This document shows positions 1 to 8,497 of a stretch of DNA of 64,000 nt, one piece after another. Position 1 is the stretch's first letter. Every line of letters starts with the position of its first letter. A model generated the notes under the pieces. The model made no database searches, had not been told where the DNA came from, and saw only the letters and a program-made list of their open reading frames with translations. The stretch spans positions 1 to 64,000 of the forward strand of contig CAVSDL010000007.1 in assembly GCA_963726775.1 (NCBI GenBank), in the 5' to 3' direction. Position numbers and translations under genes: made by a program. The stretch comes from CAIWHR01 sp963726775 (GTDB taxonomy: Bacteria; Pseudomonadota; Gammaproteobacteria; Burkholderiales; Casimicrobiaceae).

Positions 1-1485
1 TCCAGCTTTGCTCATCGGCGAGACGGGCGATCTGCCTGCGAACCGAGTAGCCTGACGGTCCGCTGCGCTCAATGTCGATGAACGCAATTCCAGCGTCGTG
101 GCCTGCGGCACGCACATGCGATGTGCGTTCGGACTGCTTGTGCTCGCCATACAGGTGAGGCGCGTTGGAACCTTCCCAGGATTCCGCCTGTTCCCGTCCC
201 CAGACGCCGTAAGGCCAGTATCCGGTGTTGGCTGACCAGGTCTTCGTCCGCGCGCCCAGACGATCATGCTCAATTCGTCGGCGAGCTTGTGCCCAAGTCC
301 CGGATGGTATGACCAGGTAATCACCGTTTGGGCAGCGGTGGGTTCGGCCGCATTCGACCGTGACAAACCATCCCACCAAATCGCGTGCCCGGCTACCGGA
401 AAGAAAGCAATGGATTCGGAGGGAGCGGTCCGCGTTCGCTCGCGCAAGGGCTCGGCAGCACCGTCGCTGTCGCGCCGTGCGGTCAGCAGAGGTCCCGATT
501 CGCTGGGGACACTGCTAGTGTCGCCAAACATTGGCAGCGTTCCGTCCGGTCTTCTCAAGAGCGAATCGAATTCGACTGCTTTCGCGTATCGCGTCCACCA
601 GGCGTCGGGGATCTTTAGGCCATTGAGCGTATACAGGCGCAAGGCAAGTCCGAAGTGATATAGTGCCAGCGCGGAGCCCGCCGAATGCAGCAGCGTGACG
701 CCCTCGTCATTGATCCAGTAGCTTAAATGATCGTGAAATCTCCCCACTGCAATGCTTCGAAGTTCGGCGATTTCCGGCAATTGCGGAAATGCCGCTGCGA
801 TCTGAAGCGTCGCCAGGTCGATCAGTGCCCCGTGACTCGTCCGCCACGTATAGAACGAAGGCTTGGCAAGCAATTGGGCGCTGCGCGCGACGAGATCGAG
901 TACGGCGCGGCCGACACGTGGGTCGAACTCCGGGTGCGTCCGGTACTGCGCCCAGAACTTTACCAGGACCGGAATACGCGCGCTAACGGCATGGTCGTTC
1001 CAGAGCAACCCTCTGTCGACCCATTGCGCAGCCTCATACTGCGCAAAGGCGACGATGATTTCGCGCGCCTGCCGGAAATACTTCTCACGCATTGTCATTC
1101 GGTACGCGTCCAGGAGAATATCCGCAGAAGCGAGCGATGCCACCATCAATTGCCACGTCGGCAATCCGCGTTCCAGATCCGGAGGCAAAAGGCAAAGTAA
1201 TCGGCGCCGACGGAAACCCGGCAGGCTCAAAGTCCCGCGCATGACTTTCTCGGCAGTGGACACGATTTCCTTCGGGGCTACTGTCACCGCTGCCAAATGC
1301 ATCGCCGCTGCGACTTCGTCGAGTACGCTCAGCGCCGGCGACGTGCGCGCTGTCTCGAGCACCGGCAATGTCGTTGGTGTCGGGCTGACATACCAGTGGG
1401 AAAGTTCGGGTACCCAGATCAAGGCGAACACCAGCACCGCCAACAGGATGCTGAGCAACGGCCCTTTCGGGAAGTCGAACCTCAA
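1..1485 (-). CDS. Heparinase II/III family protein (3' end outside window, frameshifted)
   Basis: From about 1485 leftwards the minus strand stays open to the window edge. An N-terminal hydrophobic stretch (SILLAVLVFALIW) is followed by a helical domain and then motifs I associate with heparinase II/III-like proteins of EPS clusters: SYWINDEGVTLLHSAG and ALYHFGLALRLY, then WSYHPGLGHKLADELS. Near 247-257 the reading frame must change; in the next frame the family-like match continues (TGYWPYGVWGREQAESWEGS, then AFIDIERSG). The family cleaves or edits acidic polysaccharides outside the cytoplasm. The start is unclear: TTG at 1485, or ATG at 1500 if there is another indel. It follows the methyltransferase gene closely on the same strand, so co-transcription is likely. 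Confidence 0.75.
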   Translation of the reverse strand, partial: MRFDFPKGPLLSILLAVLVFALIWVPELSHWYVSPTPTTLPVLETARTSPALSVLDEVAAAMHLAAVTVAPKEIVSTAEKVMRGTLSLPGFRRRRLLCLLPPDLERGLPTWQLMVASLASADILLDAYRMTMREKYFRQAREIIVAFAQYEAAQWVDRGLLWNDHAVSARIPVLVKFWAQYRTHPEFDPRVGRAVLDLVARSAQLLAKPSFYTWRTSHGALIDLATLQIAAAFPQLPEIAELRSIAVGRFHDHLSYWINDEGVTLLHSAGSALALYHFGLALRLYTLNGLKIPDAWWTRYAKAVEFDSLLRRPDGTLPMFGDTSSVPSESGPLLTARRDSDGAAEPLRERTRTAPSESIAFFPVAGHAIWWDGLSRSNAAEPTAAQTVITWSYHPGLGHKLADELSMIVWARGRRPGQPTPDTGLTASGDGNRRNPGKVPTRLTCMASTSSPNAHRMCVPQATTLELRSSTLSAADRQATRFAGRSPVSPMSKAG

Positions 1486-1531
1486 AGTCGGCGGGTCATG
1501 AAACCAGGCGCTGCGAATTGGCGATAGCAGA

Positions 1532-2219
1532 TCAGGACACTGGAAGGGGCACTGAGCGCGCCACGACTACCCCAAGCGAACCGACATAGGGCACATTGCG
1601 AAACCATGCTCCCCAAGGCCGGCTGTCCCACGGCGATTCGAAGAACTTCGGCCGCGTGGTCGTTTGAAAGCCATTCTTCACAAGCAGAGTCCGGAAACCC
1701 ACCCAATCCCAGGTATGGTGTTGACTAGGCCCCATCGGATTGGCAGCGGCCTCCCGTTTCCAGCGCTTTCGCCAGTAACTGGACTCGTTGGCGTAACTGA
1801 CGATCAAGACGCCCGACGTGCGCAAGGCACGGTGAAATCCCTGCAACAGCTCGTCGACGTCGGCGACGTATTCAACAACGCTGGAGCAGATGATTGCGTC
1901 GCACGTGTTCGGCGCTAGAGCCTCGTCAAGTTTTCCGATCGCGCTGAACTCGATATTCAGTCCCTGTTCGTCGAGCGCACGCGCTTGCTCGATCATGCCC
2001 GCGGAGTTGTCTACGCCGCGAACCCGGAAATCCGGAGCGGGCGAGCATGACGCTCAATCGCCCGGGGCCGCAACCGTAGTTGAGGACATAACCTCCTCGC
2101 GGAATCGCATGTTGGGCCAAGCTAACAAAGAGTTCACCGCGAACGTAGGTGCCTCTATGTATCGCGTTGTCGATATCGGCGGCAAATTTCCCGGCAACGT
2201 CATCAAACAGGTTCTTCAC
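1532..2219 (-). CDS. Class I SAM-dependent methyltransferase (frameshifted)
   Basis: ATG at 2219. The SAM-binding motif I is visible (YVLNYGCGPGRLSVML), followed after a one-base shift near 2030-2037 by the acidic loop RVRGVDNSAGMIEQA and the post-motif region CDAIICSSVVEYVADVDELL. The reunited protein is about 229 residues, usual for this superfamily. The extra base lies in a short C run, consistent with an indel error. It sits between a GT4 glycosyltransferase and the heparinase-like gene, all on the minus strand, so methylation of an EPS sugar or a lipid-linked intermediate is the likely role. The substrate cannot be deduced. Confidence 0.75.
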
Positions 2220-2372
2220 GAAAGCGTCTCTGACTGGTAGGTCTTGAAATGGTAGCGTTATGAGATCAGAACAAAGAATCTAACCCCAAAACGCCCACTC
2301 TGGATTCAAGACCGCTGTAGCTTGATGGTTGCATGCTGCCAGGGGCATCAACTTTGGCCGCGGCGCAAGAAG

Positions 2373-3568
2373 TCAAGGCGCGCCTTTGCCGTTGCTTACG
2401 AGATTCGATAACCAGGTCTCTAATACGCTGACCCGCTTGTTCCAGCTGTTCTGGCAGCCGCCGCTCGGCGTTGATCCGGTCTGCCCTGTCCGCCGTTTGC
2501 CAGCGCGTCTGCGATCGCCGCCTGCCAATCGTCAGCACCTTCGGCAATCCGCACCACGTCCGAGTATGGGCGCACAGTGGGCAAGTCCGCGCTGACGATC
2601 GGACGGCCTGCCGCAAGATACTCGTGCAATTTGAGTGGGTAGATTGCCTTGATCCATGTTTGATCCGACAACCGGTAGCACATCAGGTTGGCGTCCATGC
2701 TTGTTACGTACCGCGGAACGTCGTCGATGCTCTTACCACCAAGGACGTACACGTTGGGTAACGCAAAACAATCGGCACGTTCCCTATCAGCTCGTGCATC
2801 GGGATGCGCGATCATGCTGCCGACAAAAACGAAACTCCAATTTGGCTGGCGCCTTGCCACCTCCGCAATCAAGGCGAAGTCGATCTGCGGATGCAGACTC
2901 CCCACCCAACCGAGCCAAGGACGGGGGATTGTGCTTAAGTCTTGCGGCGGAGGCGCAGACGTGGCAATCGCGCGATCAATTGCTTCCACGTCCGCTCCGT
3001 TCGGCAACACCCGAACTCCGCGCGTTACCTTTGTCCGAAGGCGATCTCTATTCGCTCGGATGCCGCGATCACCAAATTCGCTGTTCGGCCGAATTCGCGT
3101 TCATCACGGTCAAGTCCAGCAGTCCATCCGGGCATATGGTCGTACATGTCATAAGCATGATAGACAATATAATCGGCCCCAAGAGCTCTGACATAGGGGA
3201 AAAACATCGGATGAAAGACGTAGGCAATAAGCGGCCCCTTCCCGCGCGCACGCAGGAATAGTCTCCAGCGGCGGGCCTGGAGACGCACGGCACAGCCGTC
3301 CAGTAAGGGCAATTTCGGCGCACGCAGAAGCCATCGCGGGGATTCGTCAACCCAGACGTTGTCGTGCGGCGCAAAATTTCCCTTCCAGCTTGCCTGCTCC
3401 CATTCTGGCGTATGTCGATCCCATGTGAACCACCCACCGGTGGTGTAGAGGACAGGGCGTTCGCGTCCAAGGCGGGAAAATGTCGCCGATTTACCCATTG
3501 CCCGCTGACGAATTCGGCGCCAAGACTAGCAATTCAAAGGGTTCTAACGCGCATTCTTGAGCTGGCAT
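2373..3568 (-). CDS. GT4-type glycosyltransferase (several frameshifts)
   Basis: Three frames have to be joined. ATG at 3568 gives EPFELLVLAPNSSAG, the neighbouring frame gives QWVNRRHF, and then ERPVLYTTGGWFTWDRHTPE leads into a first Rossmann domain. After a break near 3010-3027 the C-terminal domain reads VLPNGADVEAIDRA, PRPWLGWVGSLHPQIDF and the nucleotide-sugar-binding end PLKLHEYLAAGRPIVSADLP. A last shift near 2440 restores QNSWNKRVSVLETWL and a stop at 2373-2375. This architecture is that of GT-B fold, family 4-like enzymes. It presumably adds one sugar to the lipid-linked EPS unit on the cytoplasmic face. Sugar specificity is unknown. Confidence 0.75.
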
Positions 3569-3623
3569 CGTGGAAATCTAGTGAGCGTCGAAGTTGTAGC
3601 TGAAGTAGTCAAGGCGGATGGAA

Positions 3624-4366
3624 TTACAGCTGAAGCGGTTGCTTCCTCAAGACAATTGTGTAACCAGTTCGTTCGTAAACTGACAGGTACAACGACCTCA
3701 ACCAACTAGAGAGAGAGAACACCAGCTTCTGAGCCCATCTTCTTCTGTATGACAAGTTAAGAAATGGTACCTTGTTAGTCCGAAGTCGGTAAACCAGCCT
3801 GAGCCGCTCATAGCCGTGAGAAATCGCACTTCTCGTGCGCTGGCTCCCGCCCGGAGTTGCGGGCGCGCAGAAATACTTCTCGAGCACGACTGGTGTGTAA
3901 GGTTTGATGTGCGAAAGATCTGGCTGAAAGCCTTCCCACATTAGTGGCGTACTGATGACGAGGTAACCGCCGGGAGCCAGGCACCGATCGAATTCCTTGA
4001 GAACCGCGTACAACTCATGAGGATAGAGGTGCTCTATGAGATGGCTACAGTGGATCAACGCGAAGAATTGGTCCTCGAATGGGAAGACCGCAGGCAAACG
4101 CAGTTCAAACACGTTGGAGTATCGATGGCGAAGCTGTTCCGCTGATTCCGGATTTCCTTCGATCAGGTATATGTCGCCTAATCCTAGCAGGTCGGCGAAA
4201 CCACCCGCTCCTGCACCGACGTCTAAGACTTTGCCGGGAGCCCGATAGAAATCGAAAGCGATCCGATAGAACGGTTCGCGCGCATGAGTAGCGTATTTCT
4301 TCAGCTCATCAAGATCGGTGGGCTCGTTGACAACGTCTCCCTATATCTGCAGAAGAACGGGCGCAT
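3624..4366 (-). CDS. Class I SAM-dependent methyltransferase
   Basis: The minus-strand frame contains APGKVLDVGAGAGGFADLLG (motif I), the acidic loop DIYLIEGNPES and HCSHLIEHLYPHELYAVLK, a methyltransferase type 11 signature, then a basic C-terminal part. Coding signal extends upstream to a stop near 4348 without a start codon. ATG at 4366, preceded by GGGGAA, starts in another frame, so a one-base shift between about 4300 and 4345 is likely. It lies 10 bases downstream of the flippase stop, in the same operon. The probable job is methylation of a sugar or polyisoprenyl-linked intermediate in EPS synthesis; the acceptor is unknown. Confidence 0.75.
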
Positions 4367-4376
4367 AGTTCCCCGA

Positions 4377-5885
4377 CTACGTTACTTGGTCGGTGACCTC
4401 GAGGTTCAGGCCCGCCAGACCGGGTCGCCTCATGCCGAACCGGACGATCTGGGATTCAGCCCCCTCCGGTCTGCGCGCCATCCACCAGCAAAGCAGCACG
4501 ACGACCAAATAGCTACCTGCAGCAATGGTGCAAAGAATCACAAGACGCATCACGTTGGTTGTAGCGTCTTTCTCGCTCGGCCACAGCGGGCCCATCGCCT
4601 CGATCGAGACCATCATCGCCGCGGCGCCGACGAGCGGGCGCCAAAGAGCGCGCACCAGATTAGTAACCGGTAACTGCAACTCACGCAGCACGAGTATGTA
4701 ATTGACTGCCATTGCCAGCGAGGCCCCCGCGAGCAGCGCATACGCTGCGCCAATCGCGCCATACCGGGGCACCAGCAACAACATCATCGCAATCGCCACA
4801 CCAAGCTGTACGCATTGGAAGCCCGCGATGAATCCCGGCTTGCCCAGCGCGAGGTAGATTGATCCCGTGGGTCCGTGGAGCGAACGGACAACGCCGAATA
4901 TTGCCAGAACCTGAATCAACGGCACGGCGTCGGACCATTTCGCACCCAGCAAGACCTCAACGAGGCTTTCGGTTACGAGGGCAATCGTGATGCCTGCGGG
5001 CACGGTGAGAAGTGCCACCAGACTGATGACCTGTACAAAGGTCTCGCGCAGTTGCGGCAGATCATTTGCCATGCGGGCGTAGCCCGGAAATACGGCGCGC
5101 GATATCGGCCAGACCAACTCCGTGGTCGGCAGGTTCGCAATCTCATACGAGACCGAGTACAGGCCCAGGGCGCGTGCACCGGCCAGCTTTCCGATGACAA
5201 AGTCGGTCCCGCGGTTGTTGACGAAGATGAGAAAATTGTTCAACAACAGCCATTTCGAGAAATTGAACAATTCCCGTCCGCCGGTCATCGAAAGGTGCGG
5301 ACGGAACGGGTGCAACCGGTAACTCAACACCAGGCTGGCCAGTCGTGTGGACAGAATGCCGCCGATTAGCGCCCAGTAGTTGCGCAGCCAGAAGGCCATC
5401 GACAATGTGACGATGAAACCGACCACCTTCTTCGCCAGGCCGAACCAGAACTCCTTGTGCAGTTCCAGGTCTTTCTGGAAGGCGACGACGCCGATGTTGT
5501 CGAATCCATCAATCAGCGTGTACAGCGCCAGCGCGTACGCCAGCCACTGCAGTCGCGGTTCGTTGAAGAAATGTGCGGCGGGCACCGCCAGCATGCACAA
5601 TGCCAGCGCCTTGAAGATGCCGAACAGCACGGCAAAGGTCCAAACCGTGTCGTAATGGTGTCGTTGTGCCTTCTGGTTCTGGATCAGCGCAACGTCGAAG
5701 CTGAAGGCGCCGAGCAAGTCCAGCGCGGCCAGCAACGATGTGGCCATCGCCACTAACCCGAAATCGGCGGGCACCAGCAGCCGAGCGAGGATCAGCGTCG
5801 AGACGACGCCGATACTACGTTCGATGAGTCGGAAGAGGACCAGCCACGCAGCCCCCTTCGCCATCTTCTGCTTGATATCTTTCAT
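4377..5885 (-). CDS. Wzx-type oligosaccharide flippase (MOP superfamily)
   Basis: Intact 502-residue polytopic membrane protein starting MKDIKQKMAKGAAWLVLFRL. It shows the alternating hydrophobic segments of the polysaccharide transporter branch, with conserved features such as the early positively charged RLIERSIG, ILARLLVPADFGLVAM and SFDVALIQ. Length fits WzxC/TuaB-like flippases (about 480-510). It should move undecaprenyl-linked repeat units across the inner membrane for periplasmic polymerisation, matching the O-antigen-polymerase-like gene at 20.4-22.9 kb. It is one of the few genes in the left arm with no frameshift. Immediate downstream neighbours are methyltransferase and glycosyltransferase genes on the same strand. 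Confidence 0.9.
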   Translation of the reverse strand: MKDIKQKMAKGAAWLVLFRLIERSIGVVSTLILARLLVPADFGLVAMATSLLAALDLLGAFSFDVALIQNQKAQRHHYDTVWTFAVLFGIFKALALCMLAVPAAHFFNEPRLQWLAYALALYTLIDGFDNIGVVAFQKDLELHKEFWFGLAKKVVGFIVTLSMAFWLRNYWALIGGILSTRLASLVLSYRLHPFRPHLSMTGGRELFNFSKWLLLNNFLIFVNNRGTDFVIGKLAGARALGLYSVSYEIANLPTTELVWPISRAVFPGYARMANDLPQLRETFVQVISLVALLTVPAGITIALVTESLVEVLLGAKWSDAVPLIQVLAIFGVVRSLHGPTGSIYLALGKPGFIAGFQCVQLGVAIAMMLLLVPRYGAIGAAYALLAGASLAMAVNYILVLRELQLPVTNLVRALWRPLVGAAAMMVSIEAMGPLWPSEKDATTNVMRLVILCTIAAGSYLVVVLLCWWMARRPEGAESQIVRFGMRRPGLAGLNLEVTDQVT

Positions 5886-6119
5886 CGAGAGGGCGGGCGG
5901 CGGCGAGTGGGGTACTTAGGAAAAGGTCATCCCGTACAAGTGCGCGGCGACGGGTAAGCCTCAGACTATTTCGCCGTACCTCCTGCATGTCGCGCCGATG
6001 CAGTGTGAGATCGGCCCCGTTTGGGGCCCTCACGGACTTACTTCGAAACGTGGCCGGACAATATAACTCGACCAGCCAACATATGAGCAATCGGCTTGAG
6101 CATGATTAGGAGCGCCCGA

Positions 6120-6848
6120 TCAATTCTTGACAGGATCTCTCAGACTCTCGTCCGTCACGATTCGCGTGACAAGAAAATTATAGTAGGCCTTGAACTCGAG
6201 AGATCGCAACGAACGCGTAATCGCCTGAATGTCCAGTTCAGTGAGTTTTCGTTCATCTTCTGTAATGTAAGGTTTGCCTGCGCCATAAATGGACTGCTGC
6301 ATTCGAGGGTAGAGCAATTTCTCCACCAATACTGAATGTCTGATTCGGTGCGTGACAGTATGGGAATAGATCTCGTTCAATGTGAATAGTGCTCCTGGTC
6401 GTGATACACGCAGGATCTCGCTCATGGCACGCGGGATGTCTACGTGGTGAAGAATATCTCTTGCAATGACAAAATCGAAAAAATCGCTTTCGTAATTCAG
6501 TGCTTCTGCGGGCATCTCTTCAAACGCAATATCCAACCCTTCTCTATCAGCCAGGGCCTTTGCGATTGACAGCGAGTCCGGACTGAGGTCGAAAGCGTAG
6601 ACATTTGCGCCGAGTTTGGCCAAGCGAAGCGCATCGTCACCAAACCCGCATCCGACTACCAGCACACGATTGCCCTTTAGGTTCAGATCGCTGAGGTAGG
6701 TGTACATTTGCCAGTAGGCATTCCACCATCGCCGGGACGGACGGTCCAGAACGTCCCAGGAGAATGGCCTCTTGAGCATGGCTGCGTTCTCGAGCGCGTG
6801 CGCTCGATGGTATTCAAGCTCGTTCTTCTGGCGCTCGGTTAGTTCCAC
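6120..6848 (-). CDS. Class I SAM-dependent methyltransferase (242 aa)
   Basis: Intact frame, ATG at 6848. Motif I is VLVVGCGFG (residues 62-70), the acidic loop is VYAFDLSPDS, and DFVIARDILHHVD is a typical post-motif. The N-terminus carries WDVLDRPSRRWWNAYW before the Rossmann core. Base composition is visibly poorer in GC than its neighbours, which may mean later acquisition. It is separated from the flippase by about 230 bases, so it may have its own promoter. A role in methylating an EPS sugar is inferred from context only. Confidence 0.85.
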   Translation of the reverse strand: MELTERQKNELEYHRAHALENAAMLKRPFSWDVLDRPSRRWWNAYWQMYTYLSDLNLKGNRVLVVGCGFGDDALRLAKLGANVYAFDLSPDSLSIAKALADREGLDIAFEEMPAEALNYESDFFDFVIARDILHHVDIPRAMSEILRVSRPGALFTLNEIYSHTVTHRIRHSVLVEKLLYPRMQQSIYGAGKPYITEDERKLTELDIQAITRSLRSLEFKAYYNFLVTRIVTDESLRDPVKN

Positions 6849-7267
6849 TAGGGTCTCCCCTATAGCTGCTTGCCTCCAATAATTGGCACCCAGCGAATCA
6901 AGTTAGCCGGCGAGCCAACTGCCGACACGAAGCGCCGCCCGAGTGGCGTCCATGTCGAGCGAATCGAAAGACCGCAGGGCAACTATTTGTACAACCTGGA
7001 AGGTGTGAACCGATCAAACCACAACGCACGGCGCTGTTTCTCGAACGTACGTTCAAAAAAGAACGCGCCTTTATCCGAGTCTGAGTCCAATTTGCAATAC
7101 TGATCTCCGTACTTATCGCATGACACGCACGGAGCTTCGAAGAATCGCTCAAGCAATACAATTCGGGCACTTTCTAACAATTCGATCTAGGGATGGCCCA
7201 CAGCTGGATTCGCCACCTCCCGCGCGCTCCTCATCGGGAACGGAAAGTCGCCAAGGCTTCACCAGCG
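6849..7267. other. Intergenic stretch with a possible small gene remnant
   Basis: About 420 bases between the methyltransferase and the TPR gene, with lower GC than the surroundings. The only plausible coding signal is on the minus strand (see 6903-7180). I see no transfer RNA, strong terminator or repeat here. Confidence 0.4.
6903..7180 (-). CDS. Hypothetical small protein or gene remnant
   Basis: ATG at 7180 opens a frame beginning MLESARIVLLERFFEAP and containing DKGAFFFERTFEKQRRALWF, which looks like natural protein sequence, stopping at 6983. Allowing one shift near 6990, the neighbouring frame continues ALRSFDSLDMDATRAALRV to a stop at 6903-6905, giving roughly 90 residues. I recognise no family. 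It could be the tail of a larger decayed gene or a real small cytoplasmic protein. Confidence is low because only composition and residue mix support it. Confidence 0.3.
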
Positions 7268-7969
7268 TTAATCGGCGGGCCATTTGCCGGCCTTGACGAG
7301 CTTGTTCTTGAGGCCGGGTAACGTGAATCCAAGGGCATACGCCTTTTTCGCGTGCTCTACTGAACTGGGAAAATCGCTAACGTCAAAATACGCGAGTCCC
7401 AGGTTGTAATGCAGATTTCCGCTGTCCTCGCCCAATTGTTCGGCAACCTTGAATTGTGCGATCGCTTGCGCCGTTTGATTCAGCCGCATTAGGTATACGC
7501 CGAGAACCGTACGCACATTGCCATCGTTCGGCGCAAAACGGATCGCACGATCGAAATAGCACGCGACGGGCCATTTCGCGCCGGGCGGCTTATCAGACTT
7601 GAGCTTGAACTGCAGGGCCATCATCGATGCCAGTGCACGCGGATGATTGGGAAATACCTGAAGCGTGTAGTTCAGGTCGCCGCCCAGATTGCCGGTAGCG
7701 CCTTTTTTCAGCATTTCGACGTCCGGAGTGAAATGGAAATCCTCGACGAGTCGTATGGAGTCACGCGTTGCCGTCCGGTAATCGAACGGCCCGAAACCTC
7801 CGGGCGTCTTTACGATCGCGCCGCATGTCGCTTCATCGGCCACCGCCGATGATGCGCCCGCGAGCAGCGCGAGAAGTAGGATGAGACGCAAGGCAATCGA
7901 AGCCCCGCCGCAGAGTTCAATCGCGGATCGTGGCGCCATTCCAGTTGCCGCGTACGCCTTCAGTTGCAT
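7268..7969 (-). CDS. Periplasmic TPR protein of the EPS cluster
   Basis: Intact 233-residue protein. A hydrophobic signal segment (ALRLILLLALLAGAS, about residues 26-40) with an Ala-rich cleavage region near residue 44 predicts export. The mature part contains FGPFDYRTATRDSIRLVEDF, a sequence I recall from small proteins often found in exosortase-type EPS clusters, followed by TPR-like helices (GNLHYNLGLAYFDVSDFPSS). ATG at 7969 was used; a second ATG 10 codons in is possible. It may scaffold EPS assembly proteins in the periplasm, but the function is not established. Confidence 0.75.
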   Translation of the reverse strand: MQLKAYAATGMAPRSAIELCGGASIALRLILLLALLAGASSAVADEATCGAIVKTPGGFGPFDYRTATRDSIRLVEDFHFTPDVEMLKKGATGNLGGDLNYTLQVFPNHPRALASMMALQFKLKSDKPPGAKWPVACYFDRAIRFAPNDGNVRTVLGVYLMRLNQTAQAIAQFKVAEQLGEDSGNLHYNLGLAYFDVSDFPSSVEHAKKAYALGFTLPGLKNKLVKAGKWPAD

Positions 7970-8497
7970 GGGGACGACCTGGTGCGCGTCAGGAAACGCA
8001 TTCGTGCAGTCATTTTAGTCGTTGCGGGCAATCTCAATCACCCTTCCTTCAGTCCTGCAGTTCCCCTTCGGGCCTGCAGCCTGCACTTCGTACGGCCCGA
8101 CAGAAAGTCGTACCGTACCAGAGGCCGGAATCGCGAGACCGGAGCCGTTAGCAGCCCAGTCTCCGGTCCACGATCGCAAATTATCGTTCCAGTTCGATGC
8201 ATCGAATCACCTACGGCACTGCCTTGGCATTCTATAACACGCGGATCAAATGAAGAGATTCGCCATGTCGGCTTGTTTACGGGACACGTTTGCTTTCGAC
8301 GGTCTCGATCATTTCCGGATCGATCGTGTGGATACGACTATGAGACGCCAACGGCGGTACCTCAACTCGCATGCGTGTGAGCCAAAGCACATGACAGTCG
8401 ATACAGCCAATCTCGCGGTTGGGTACCCTCGCCTGTCGCGACAAATGGGGGGCCAATCGAGTTGCACGCATTCGGTTCGCCACTCCCTGCCACGTCG
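7970..8497. other. Intergenic region without a supported gene
   Basis: About 530 bases between the asparagine-synthase-like gene and the TPR gene on the same strand. I found no credible coding frame, tRNA or T-tailed hairpin. It probably carries the promoter for the TPR gene, but I could not single out a convincing hexamer pair. Confidence 0.4.

Noticed and set aside
7970..8497. Several short frames between the TPR and amidotransferase genes
   Set aside because: No ribosome sites, no natural residue composition and no conserved motifs.
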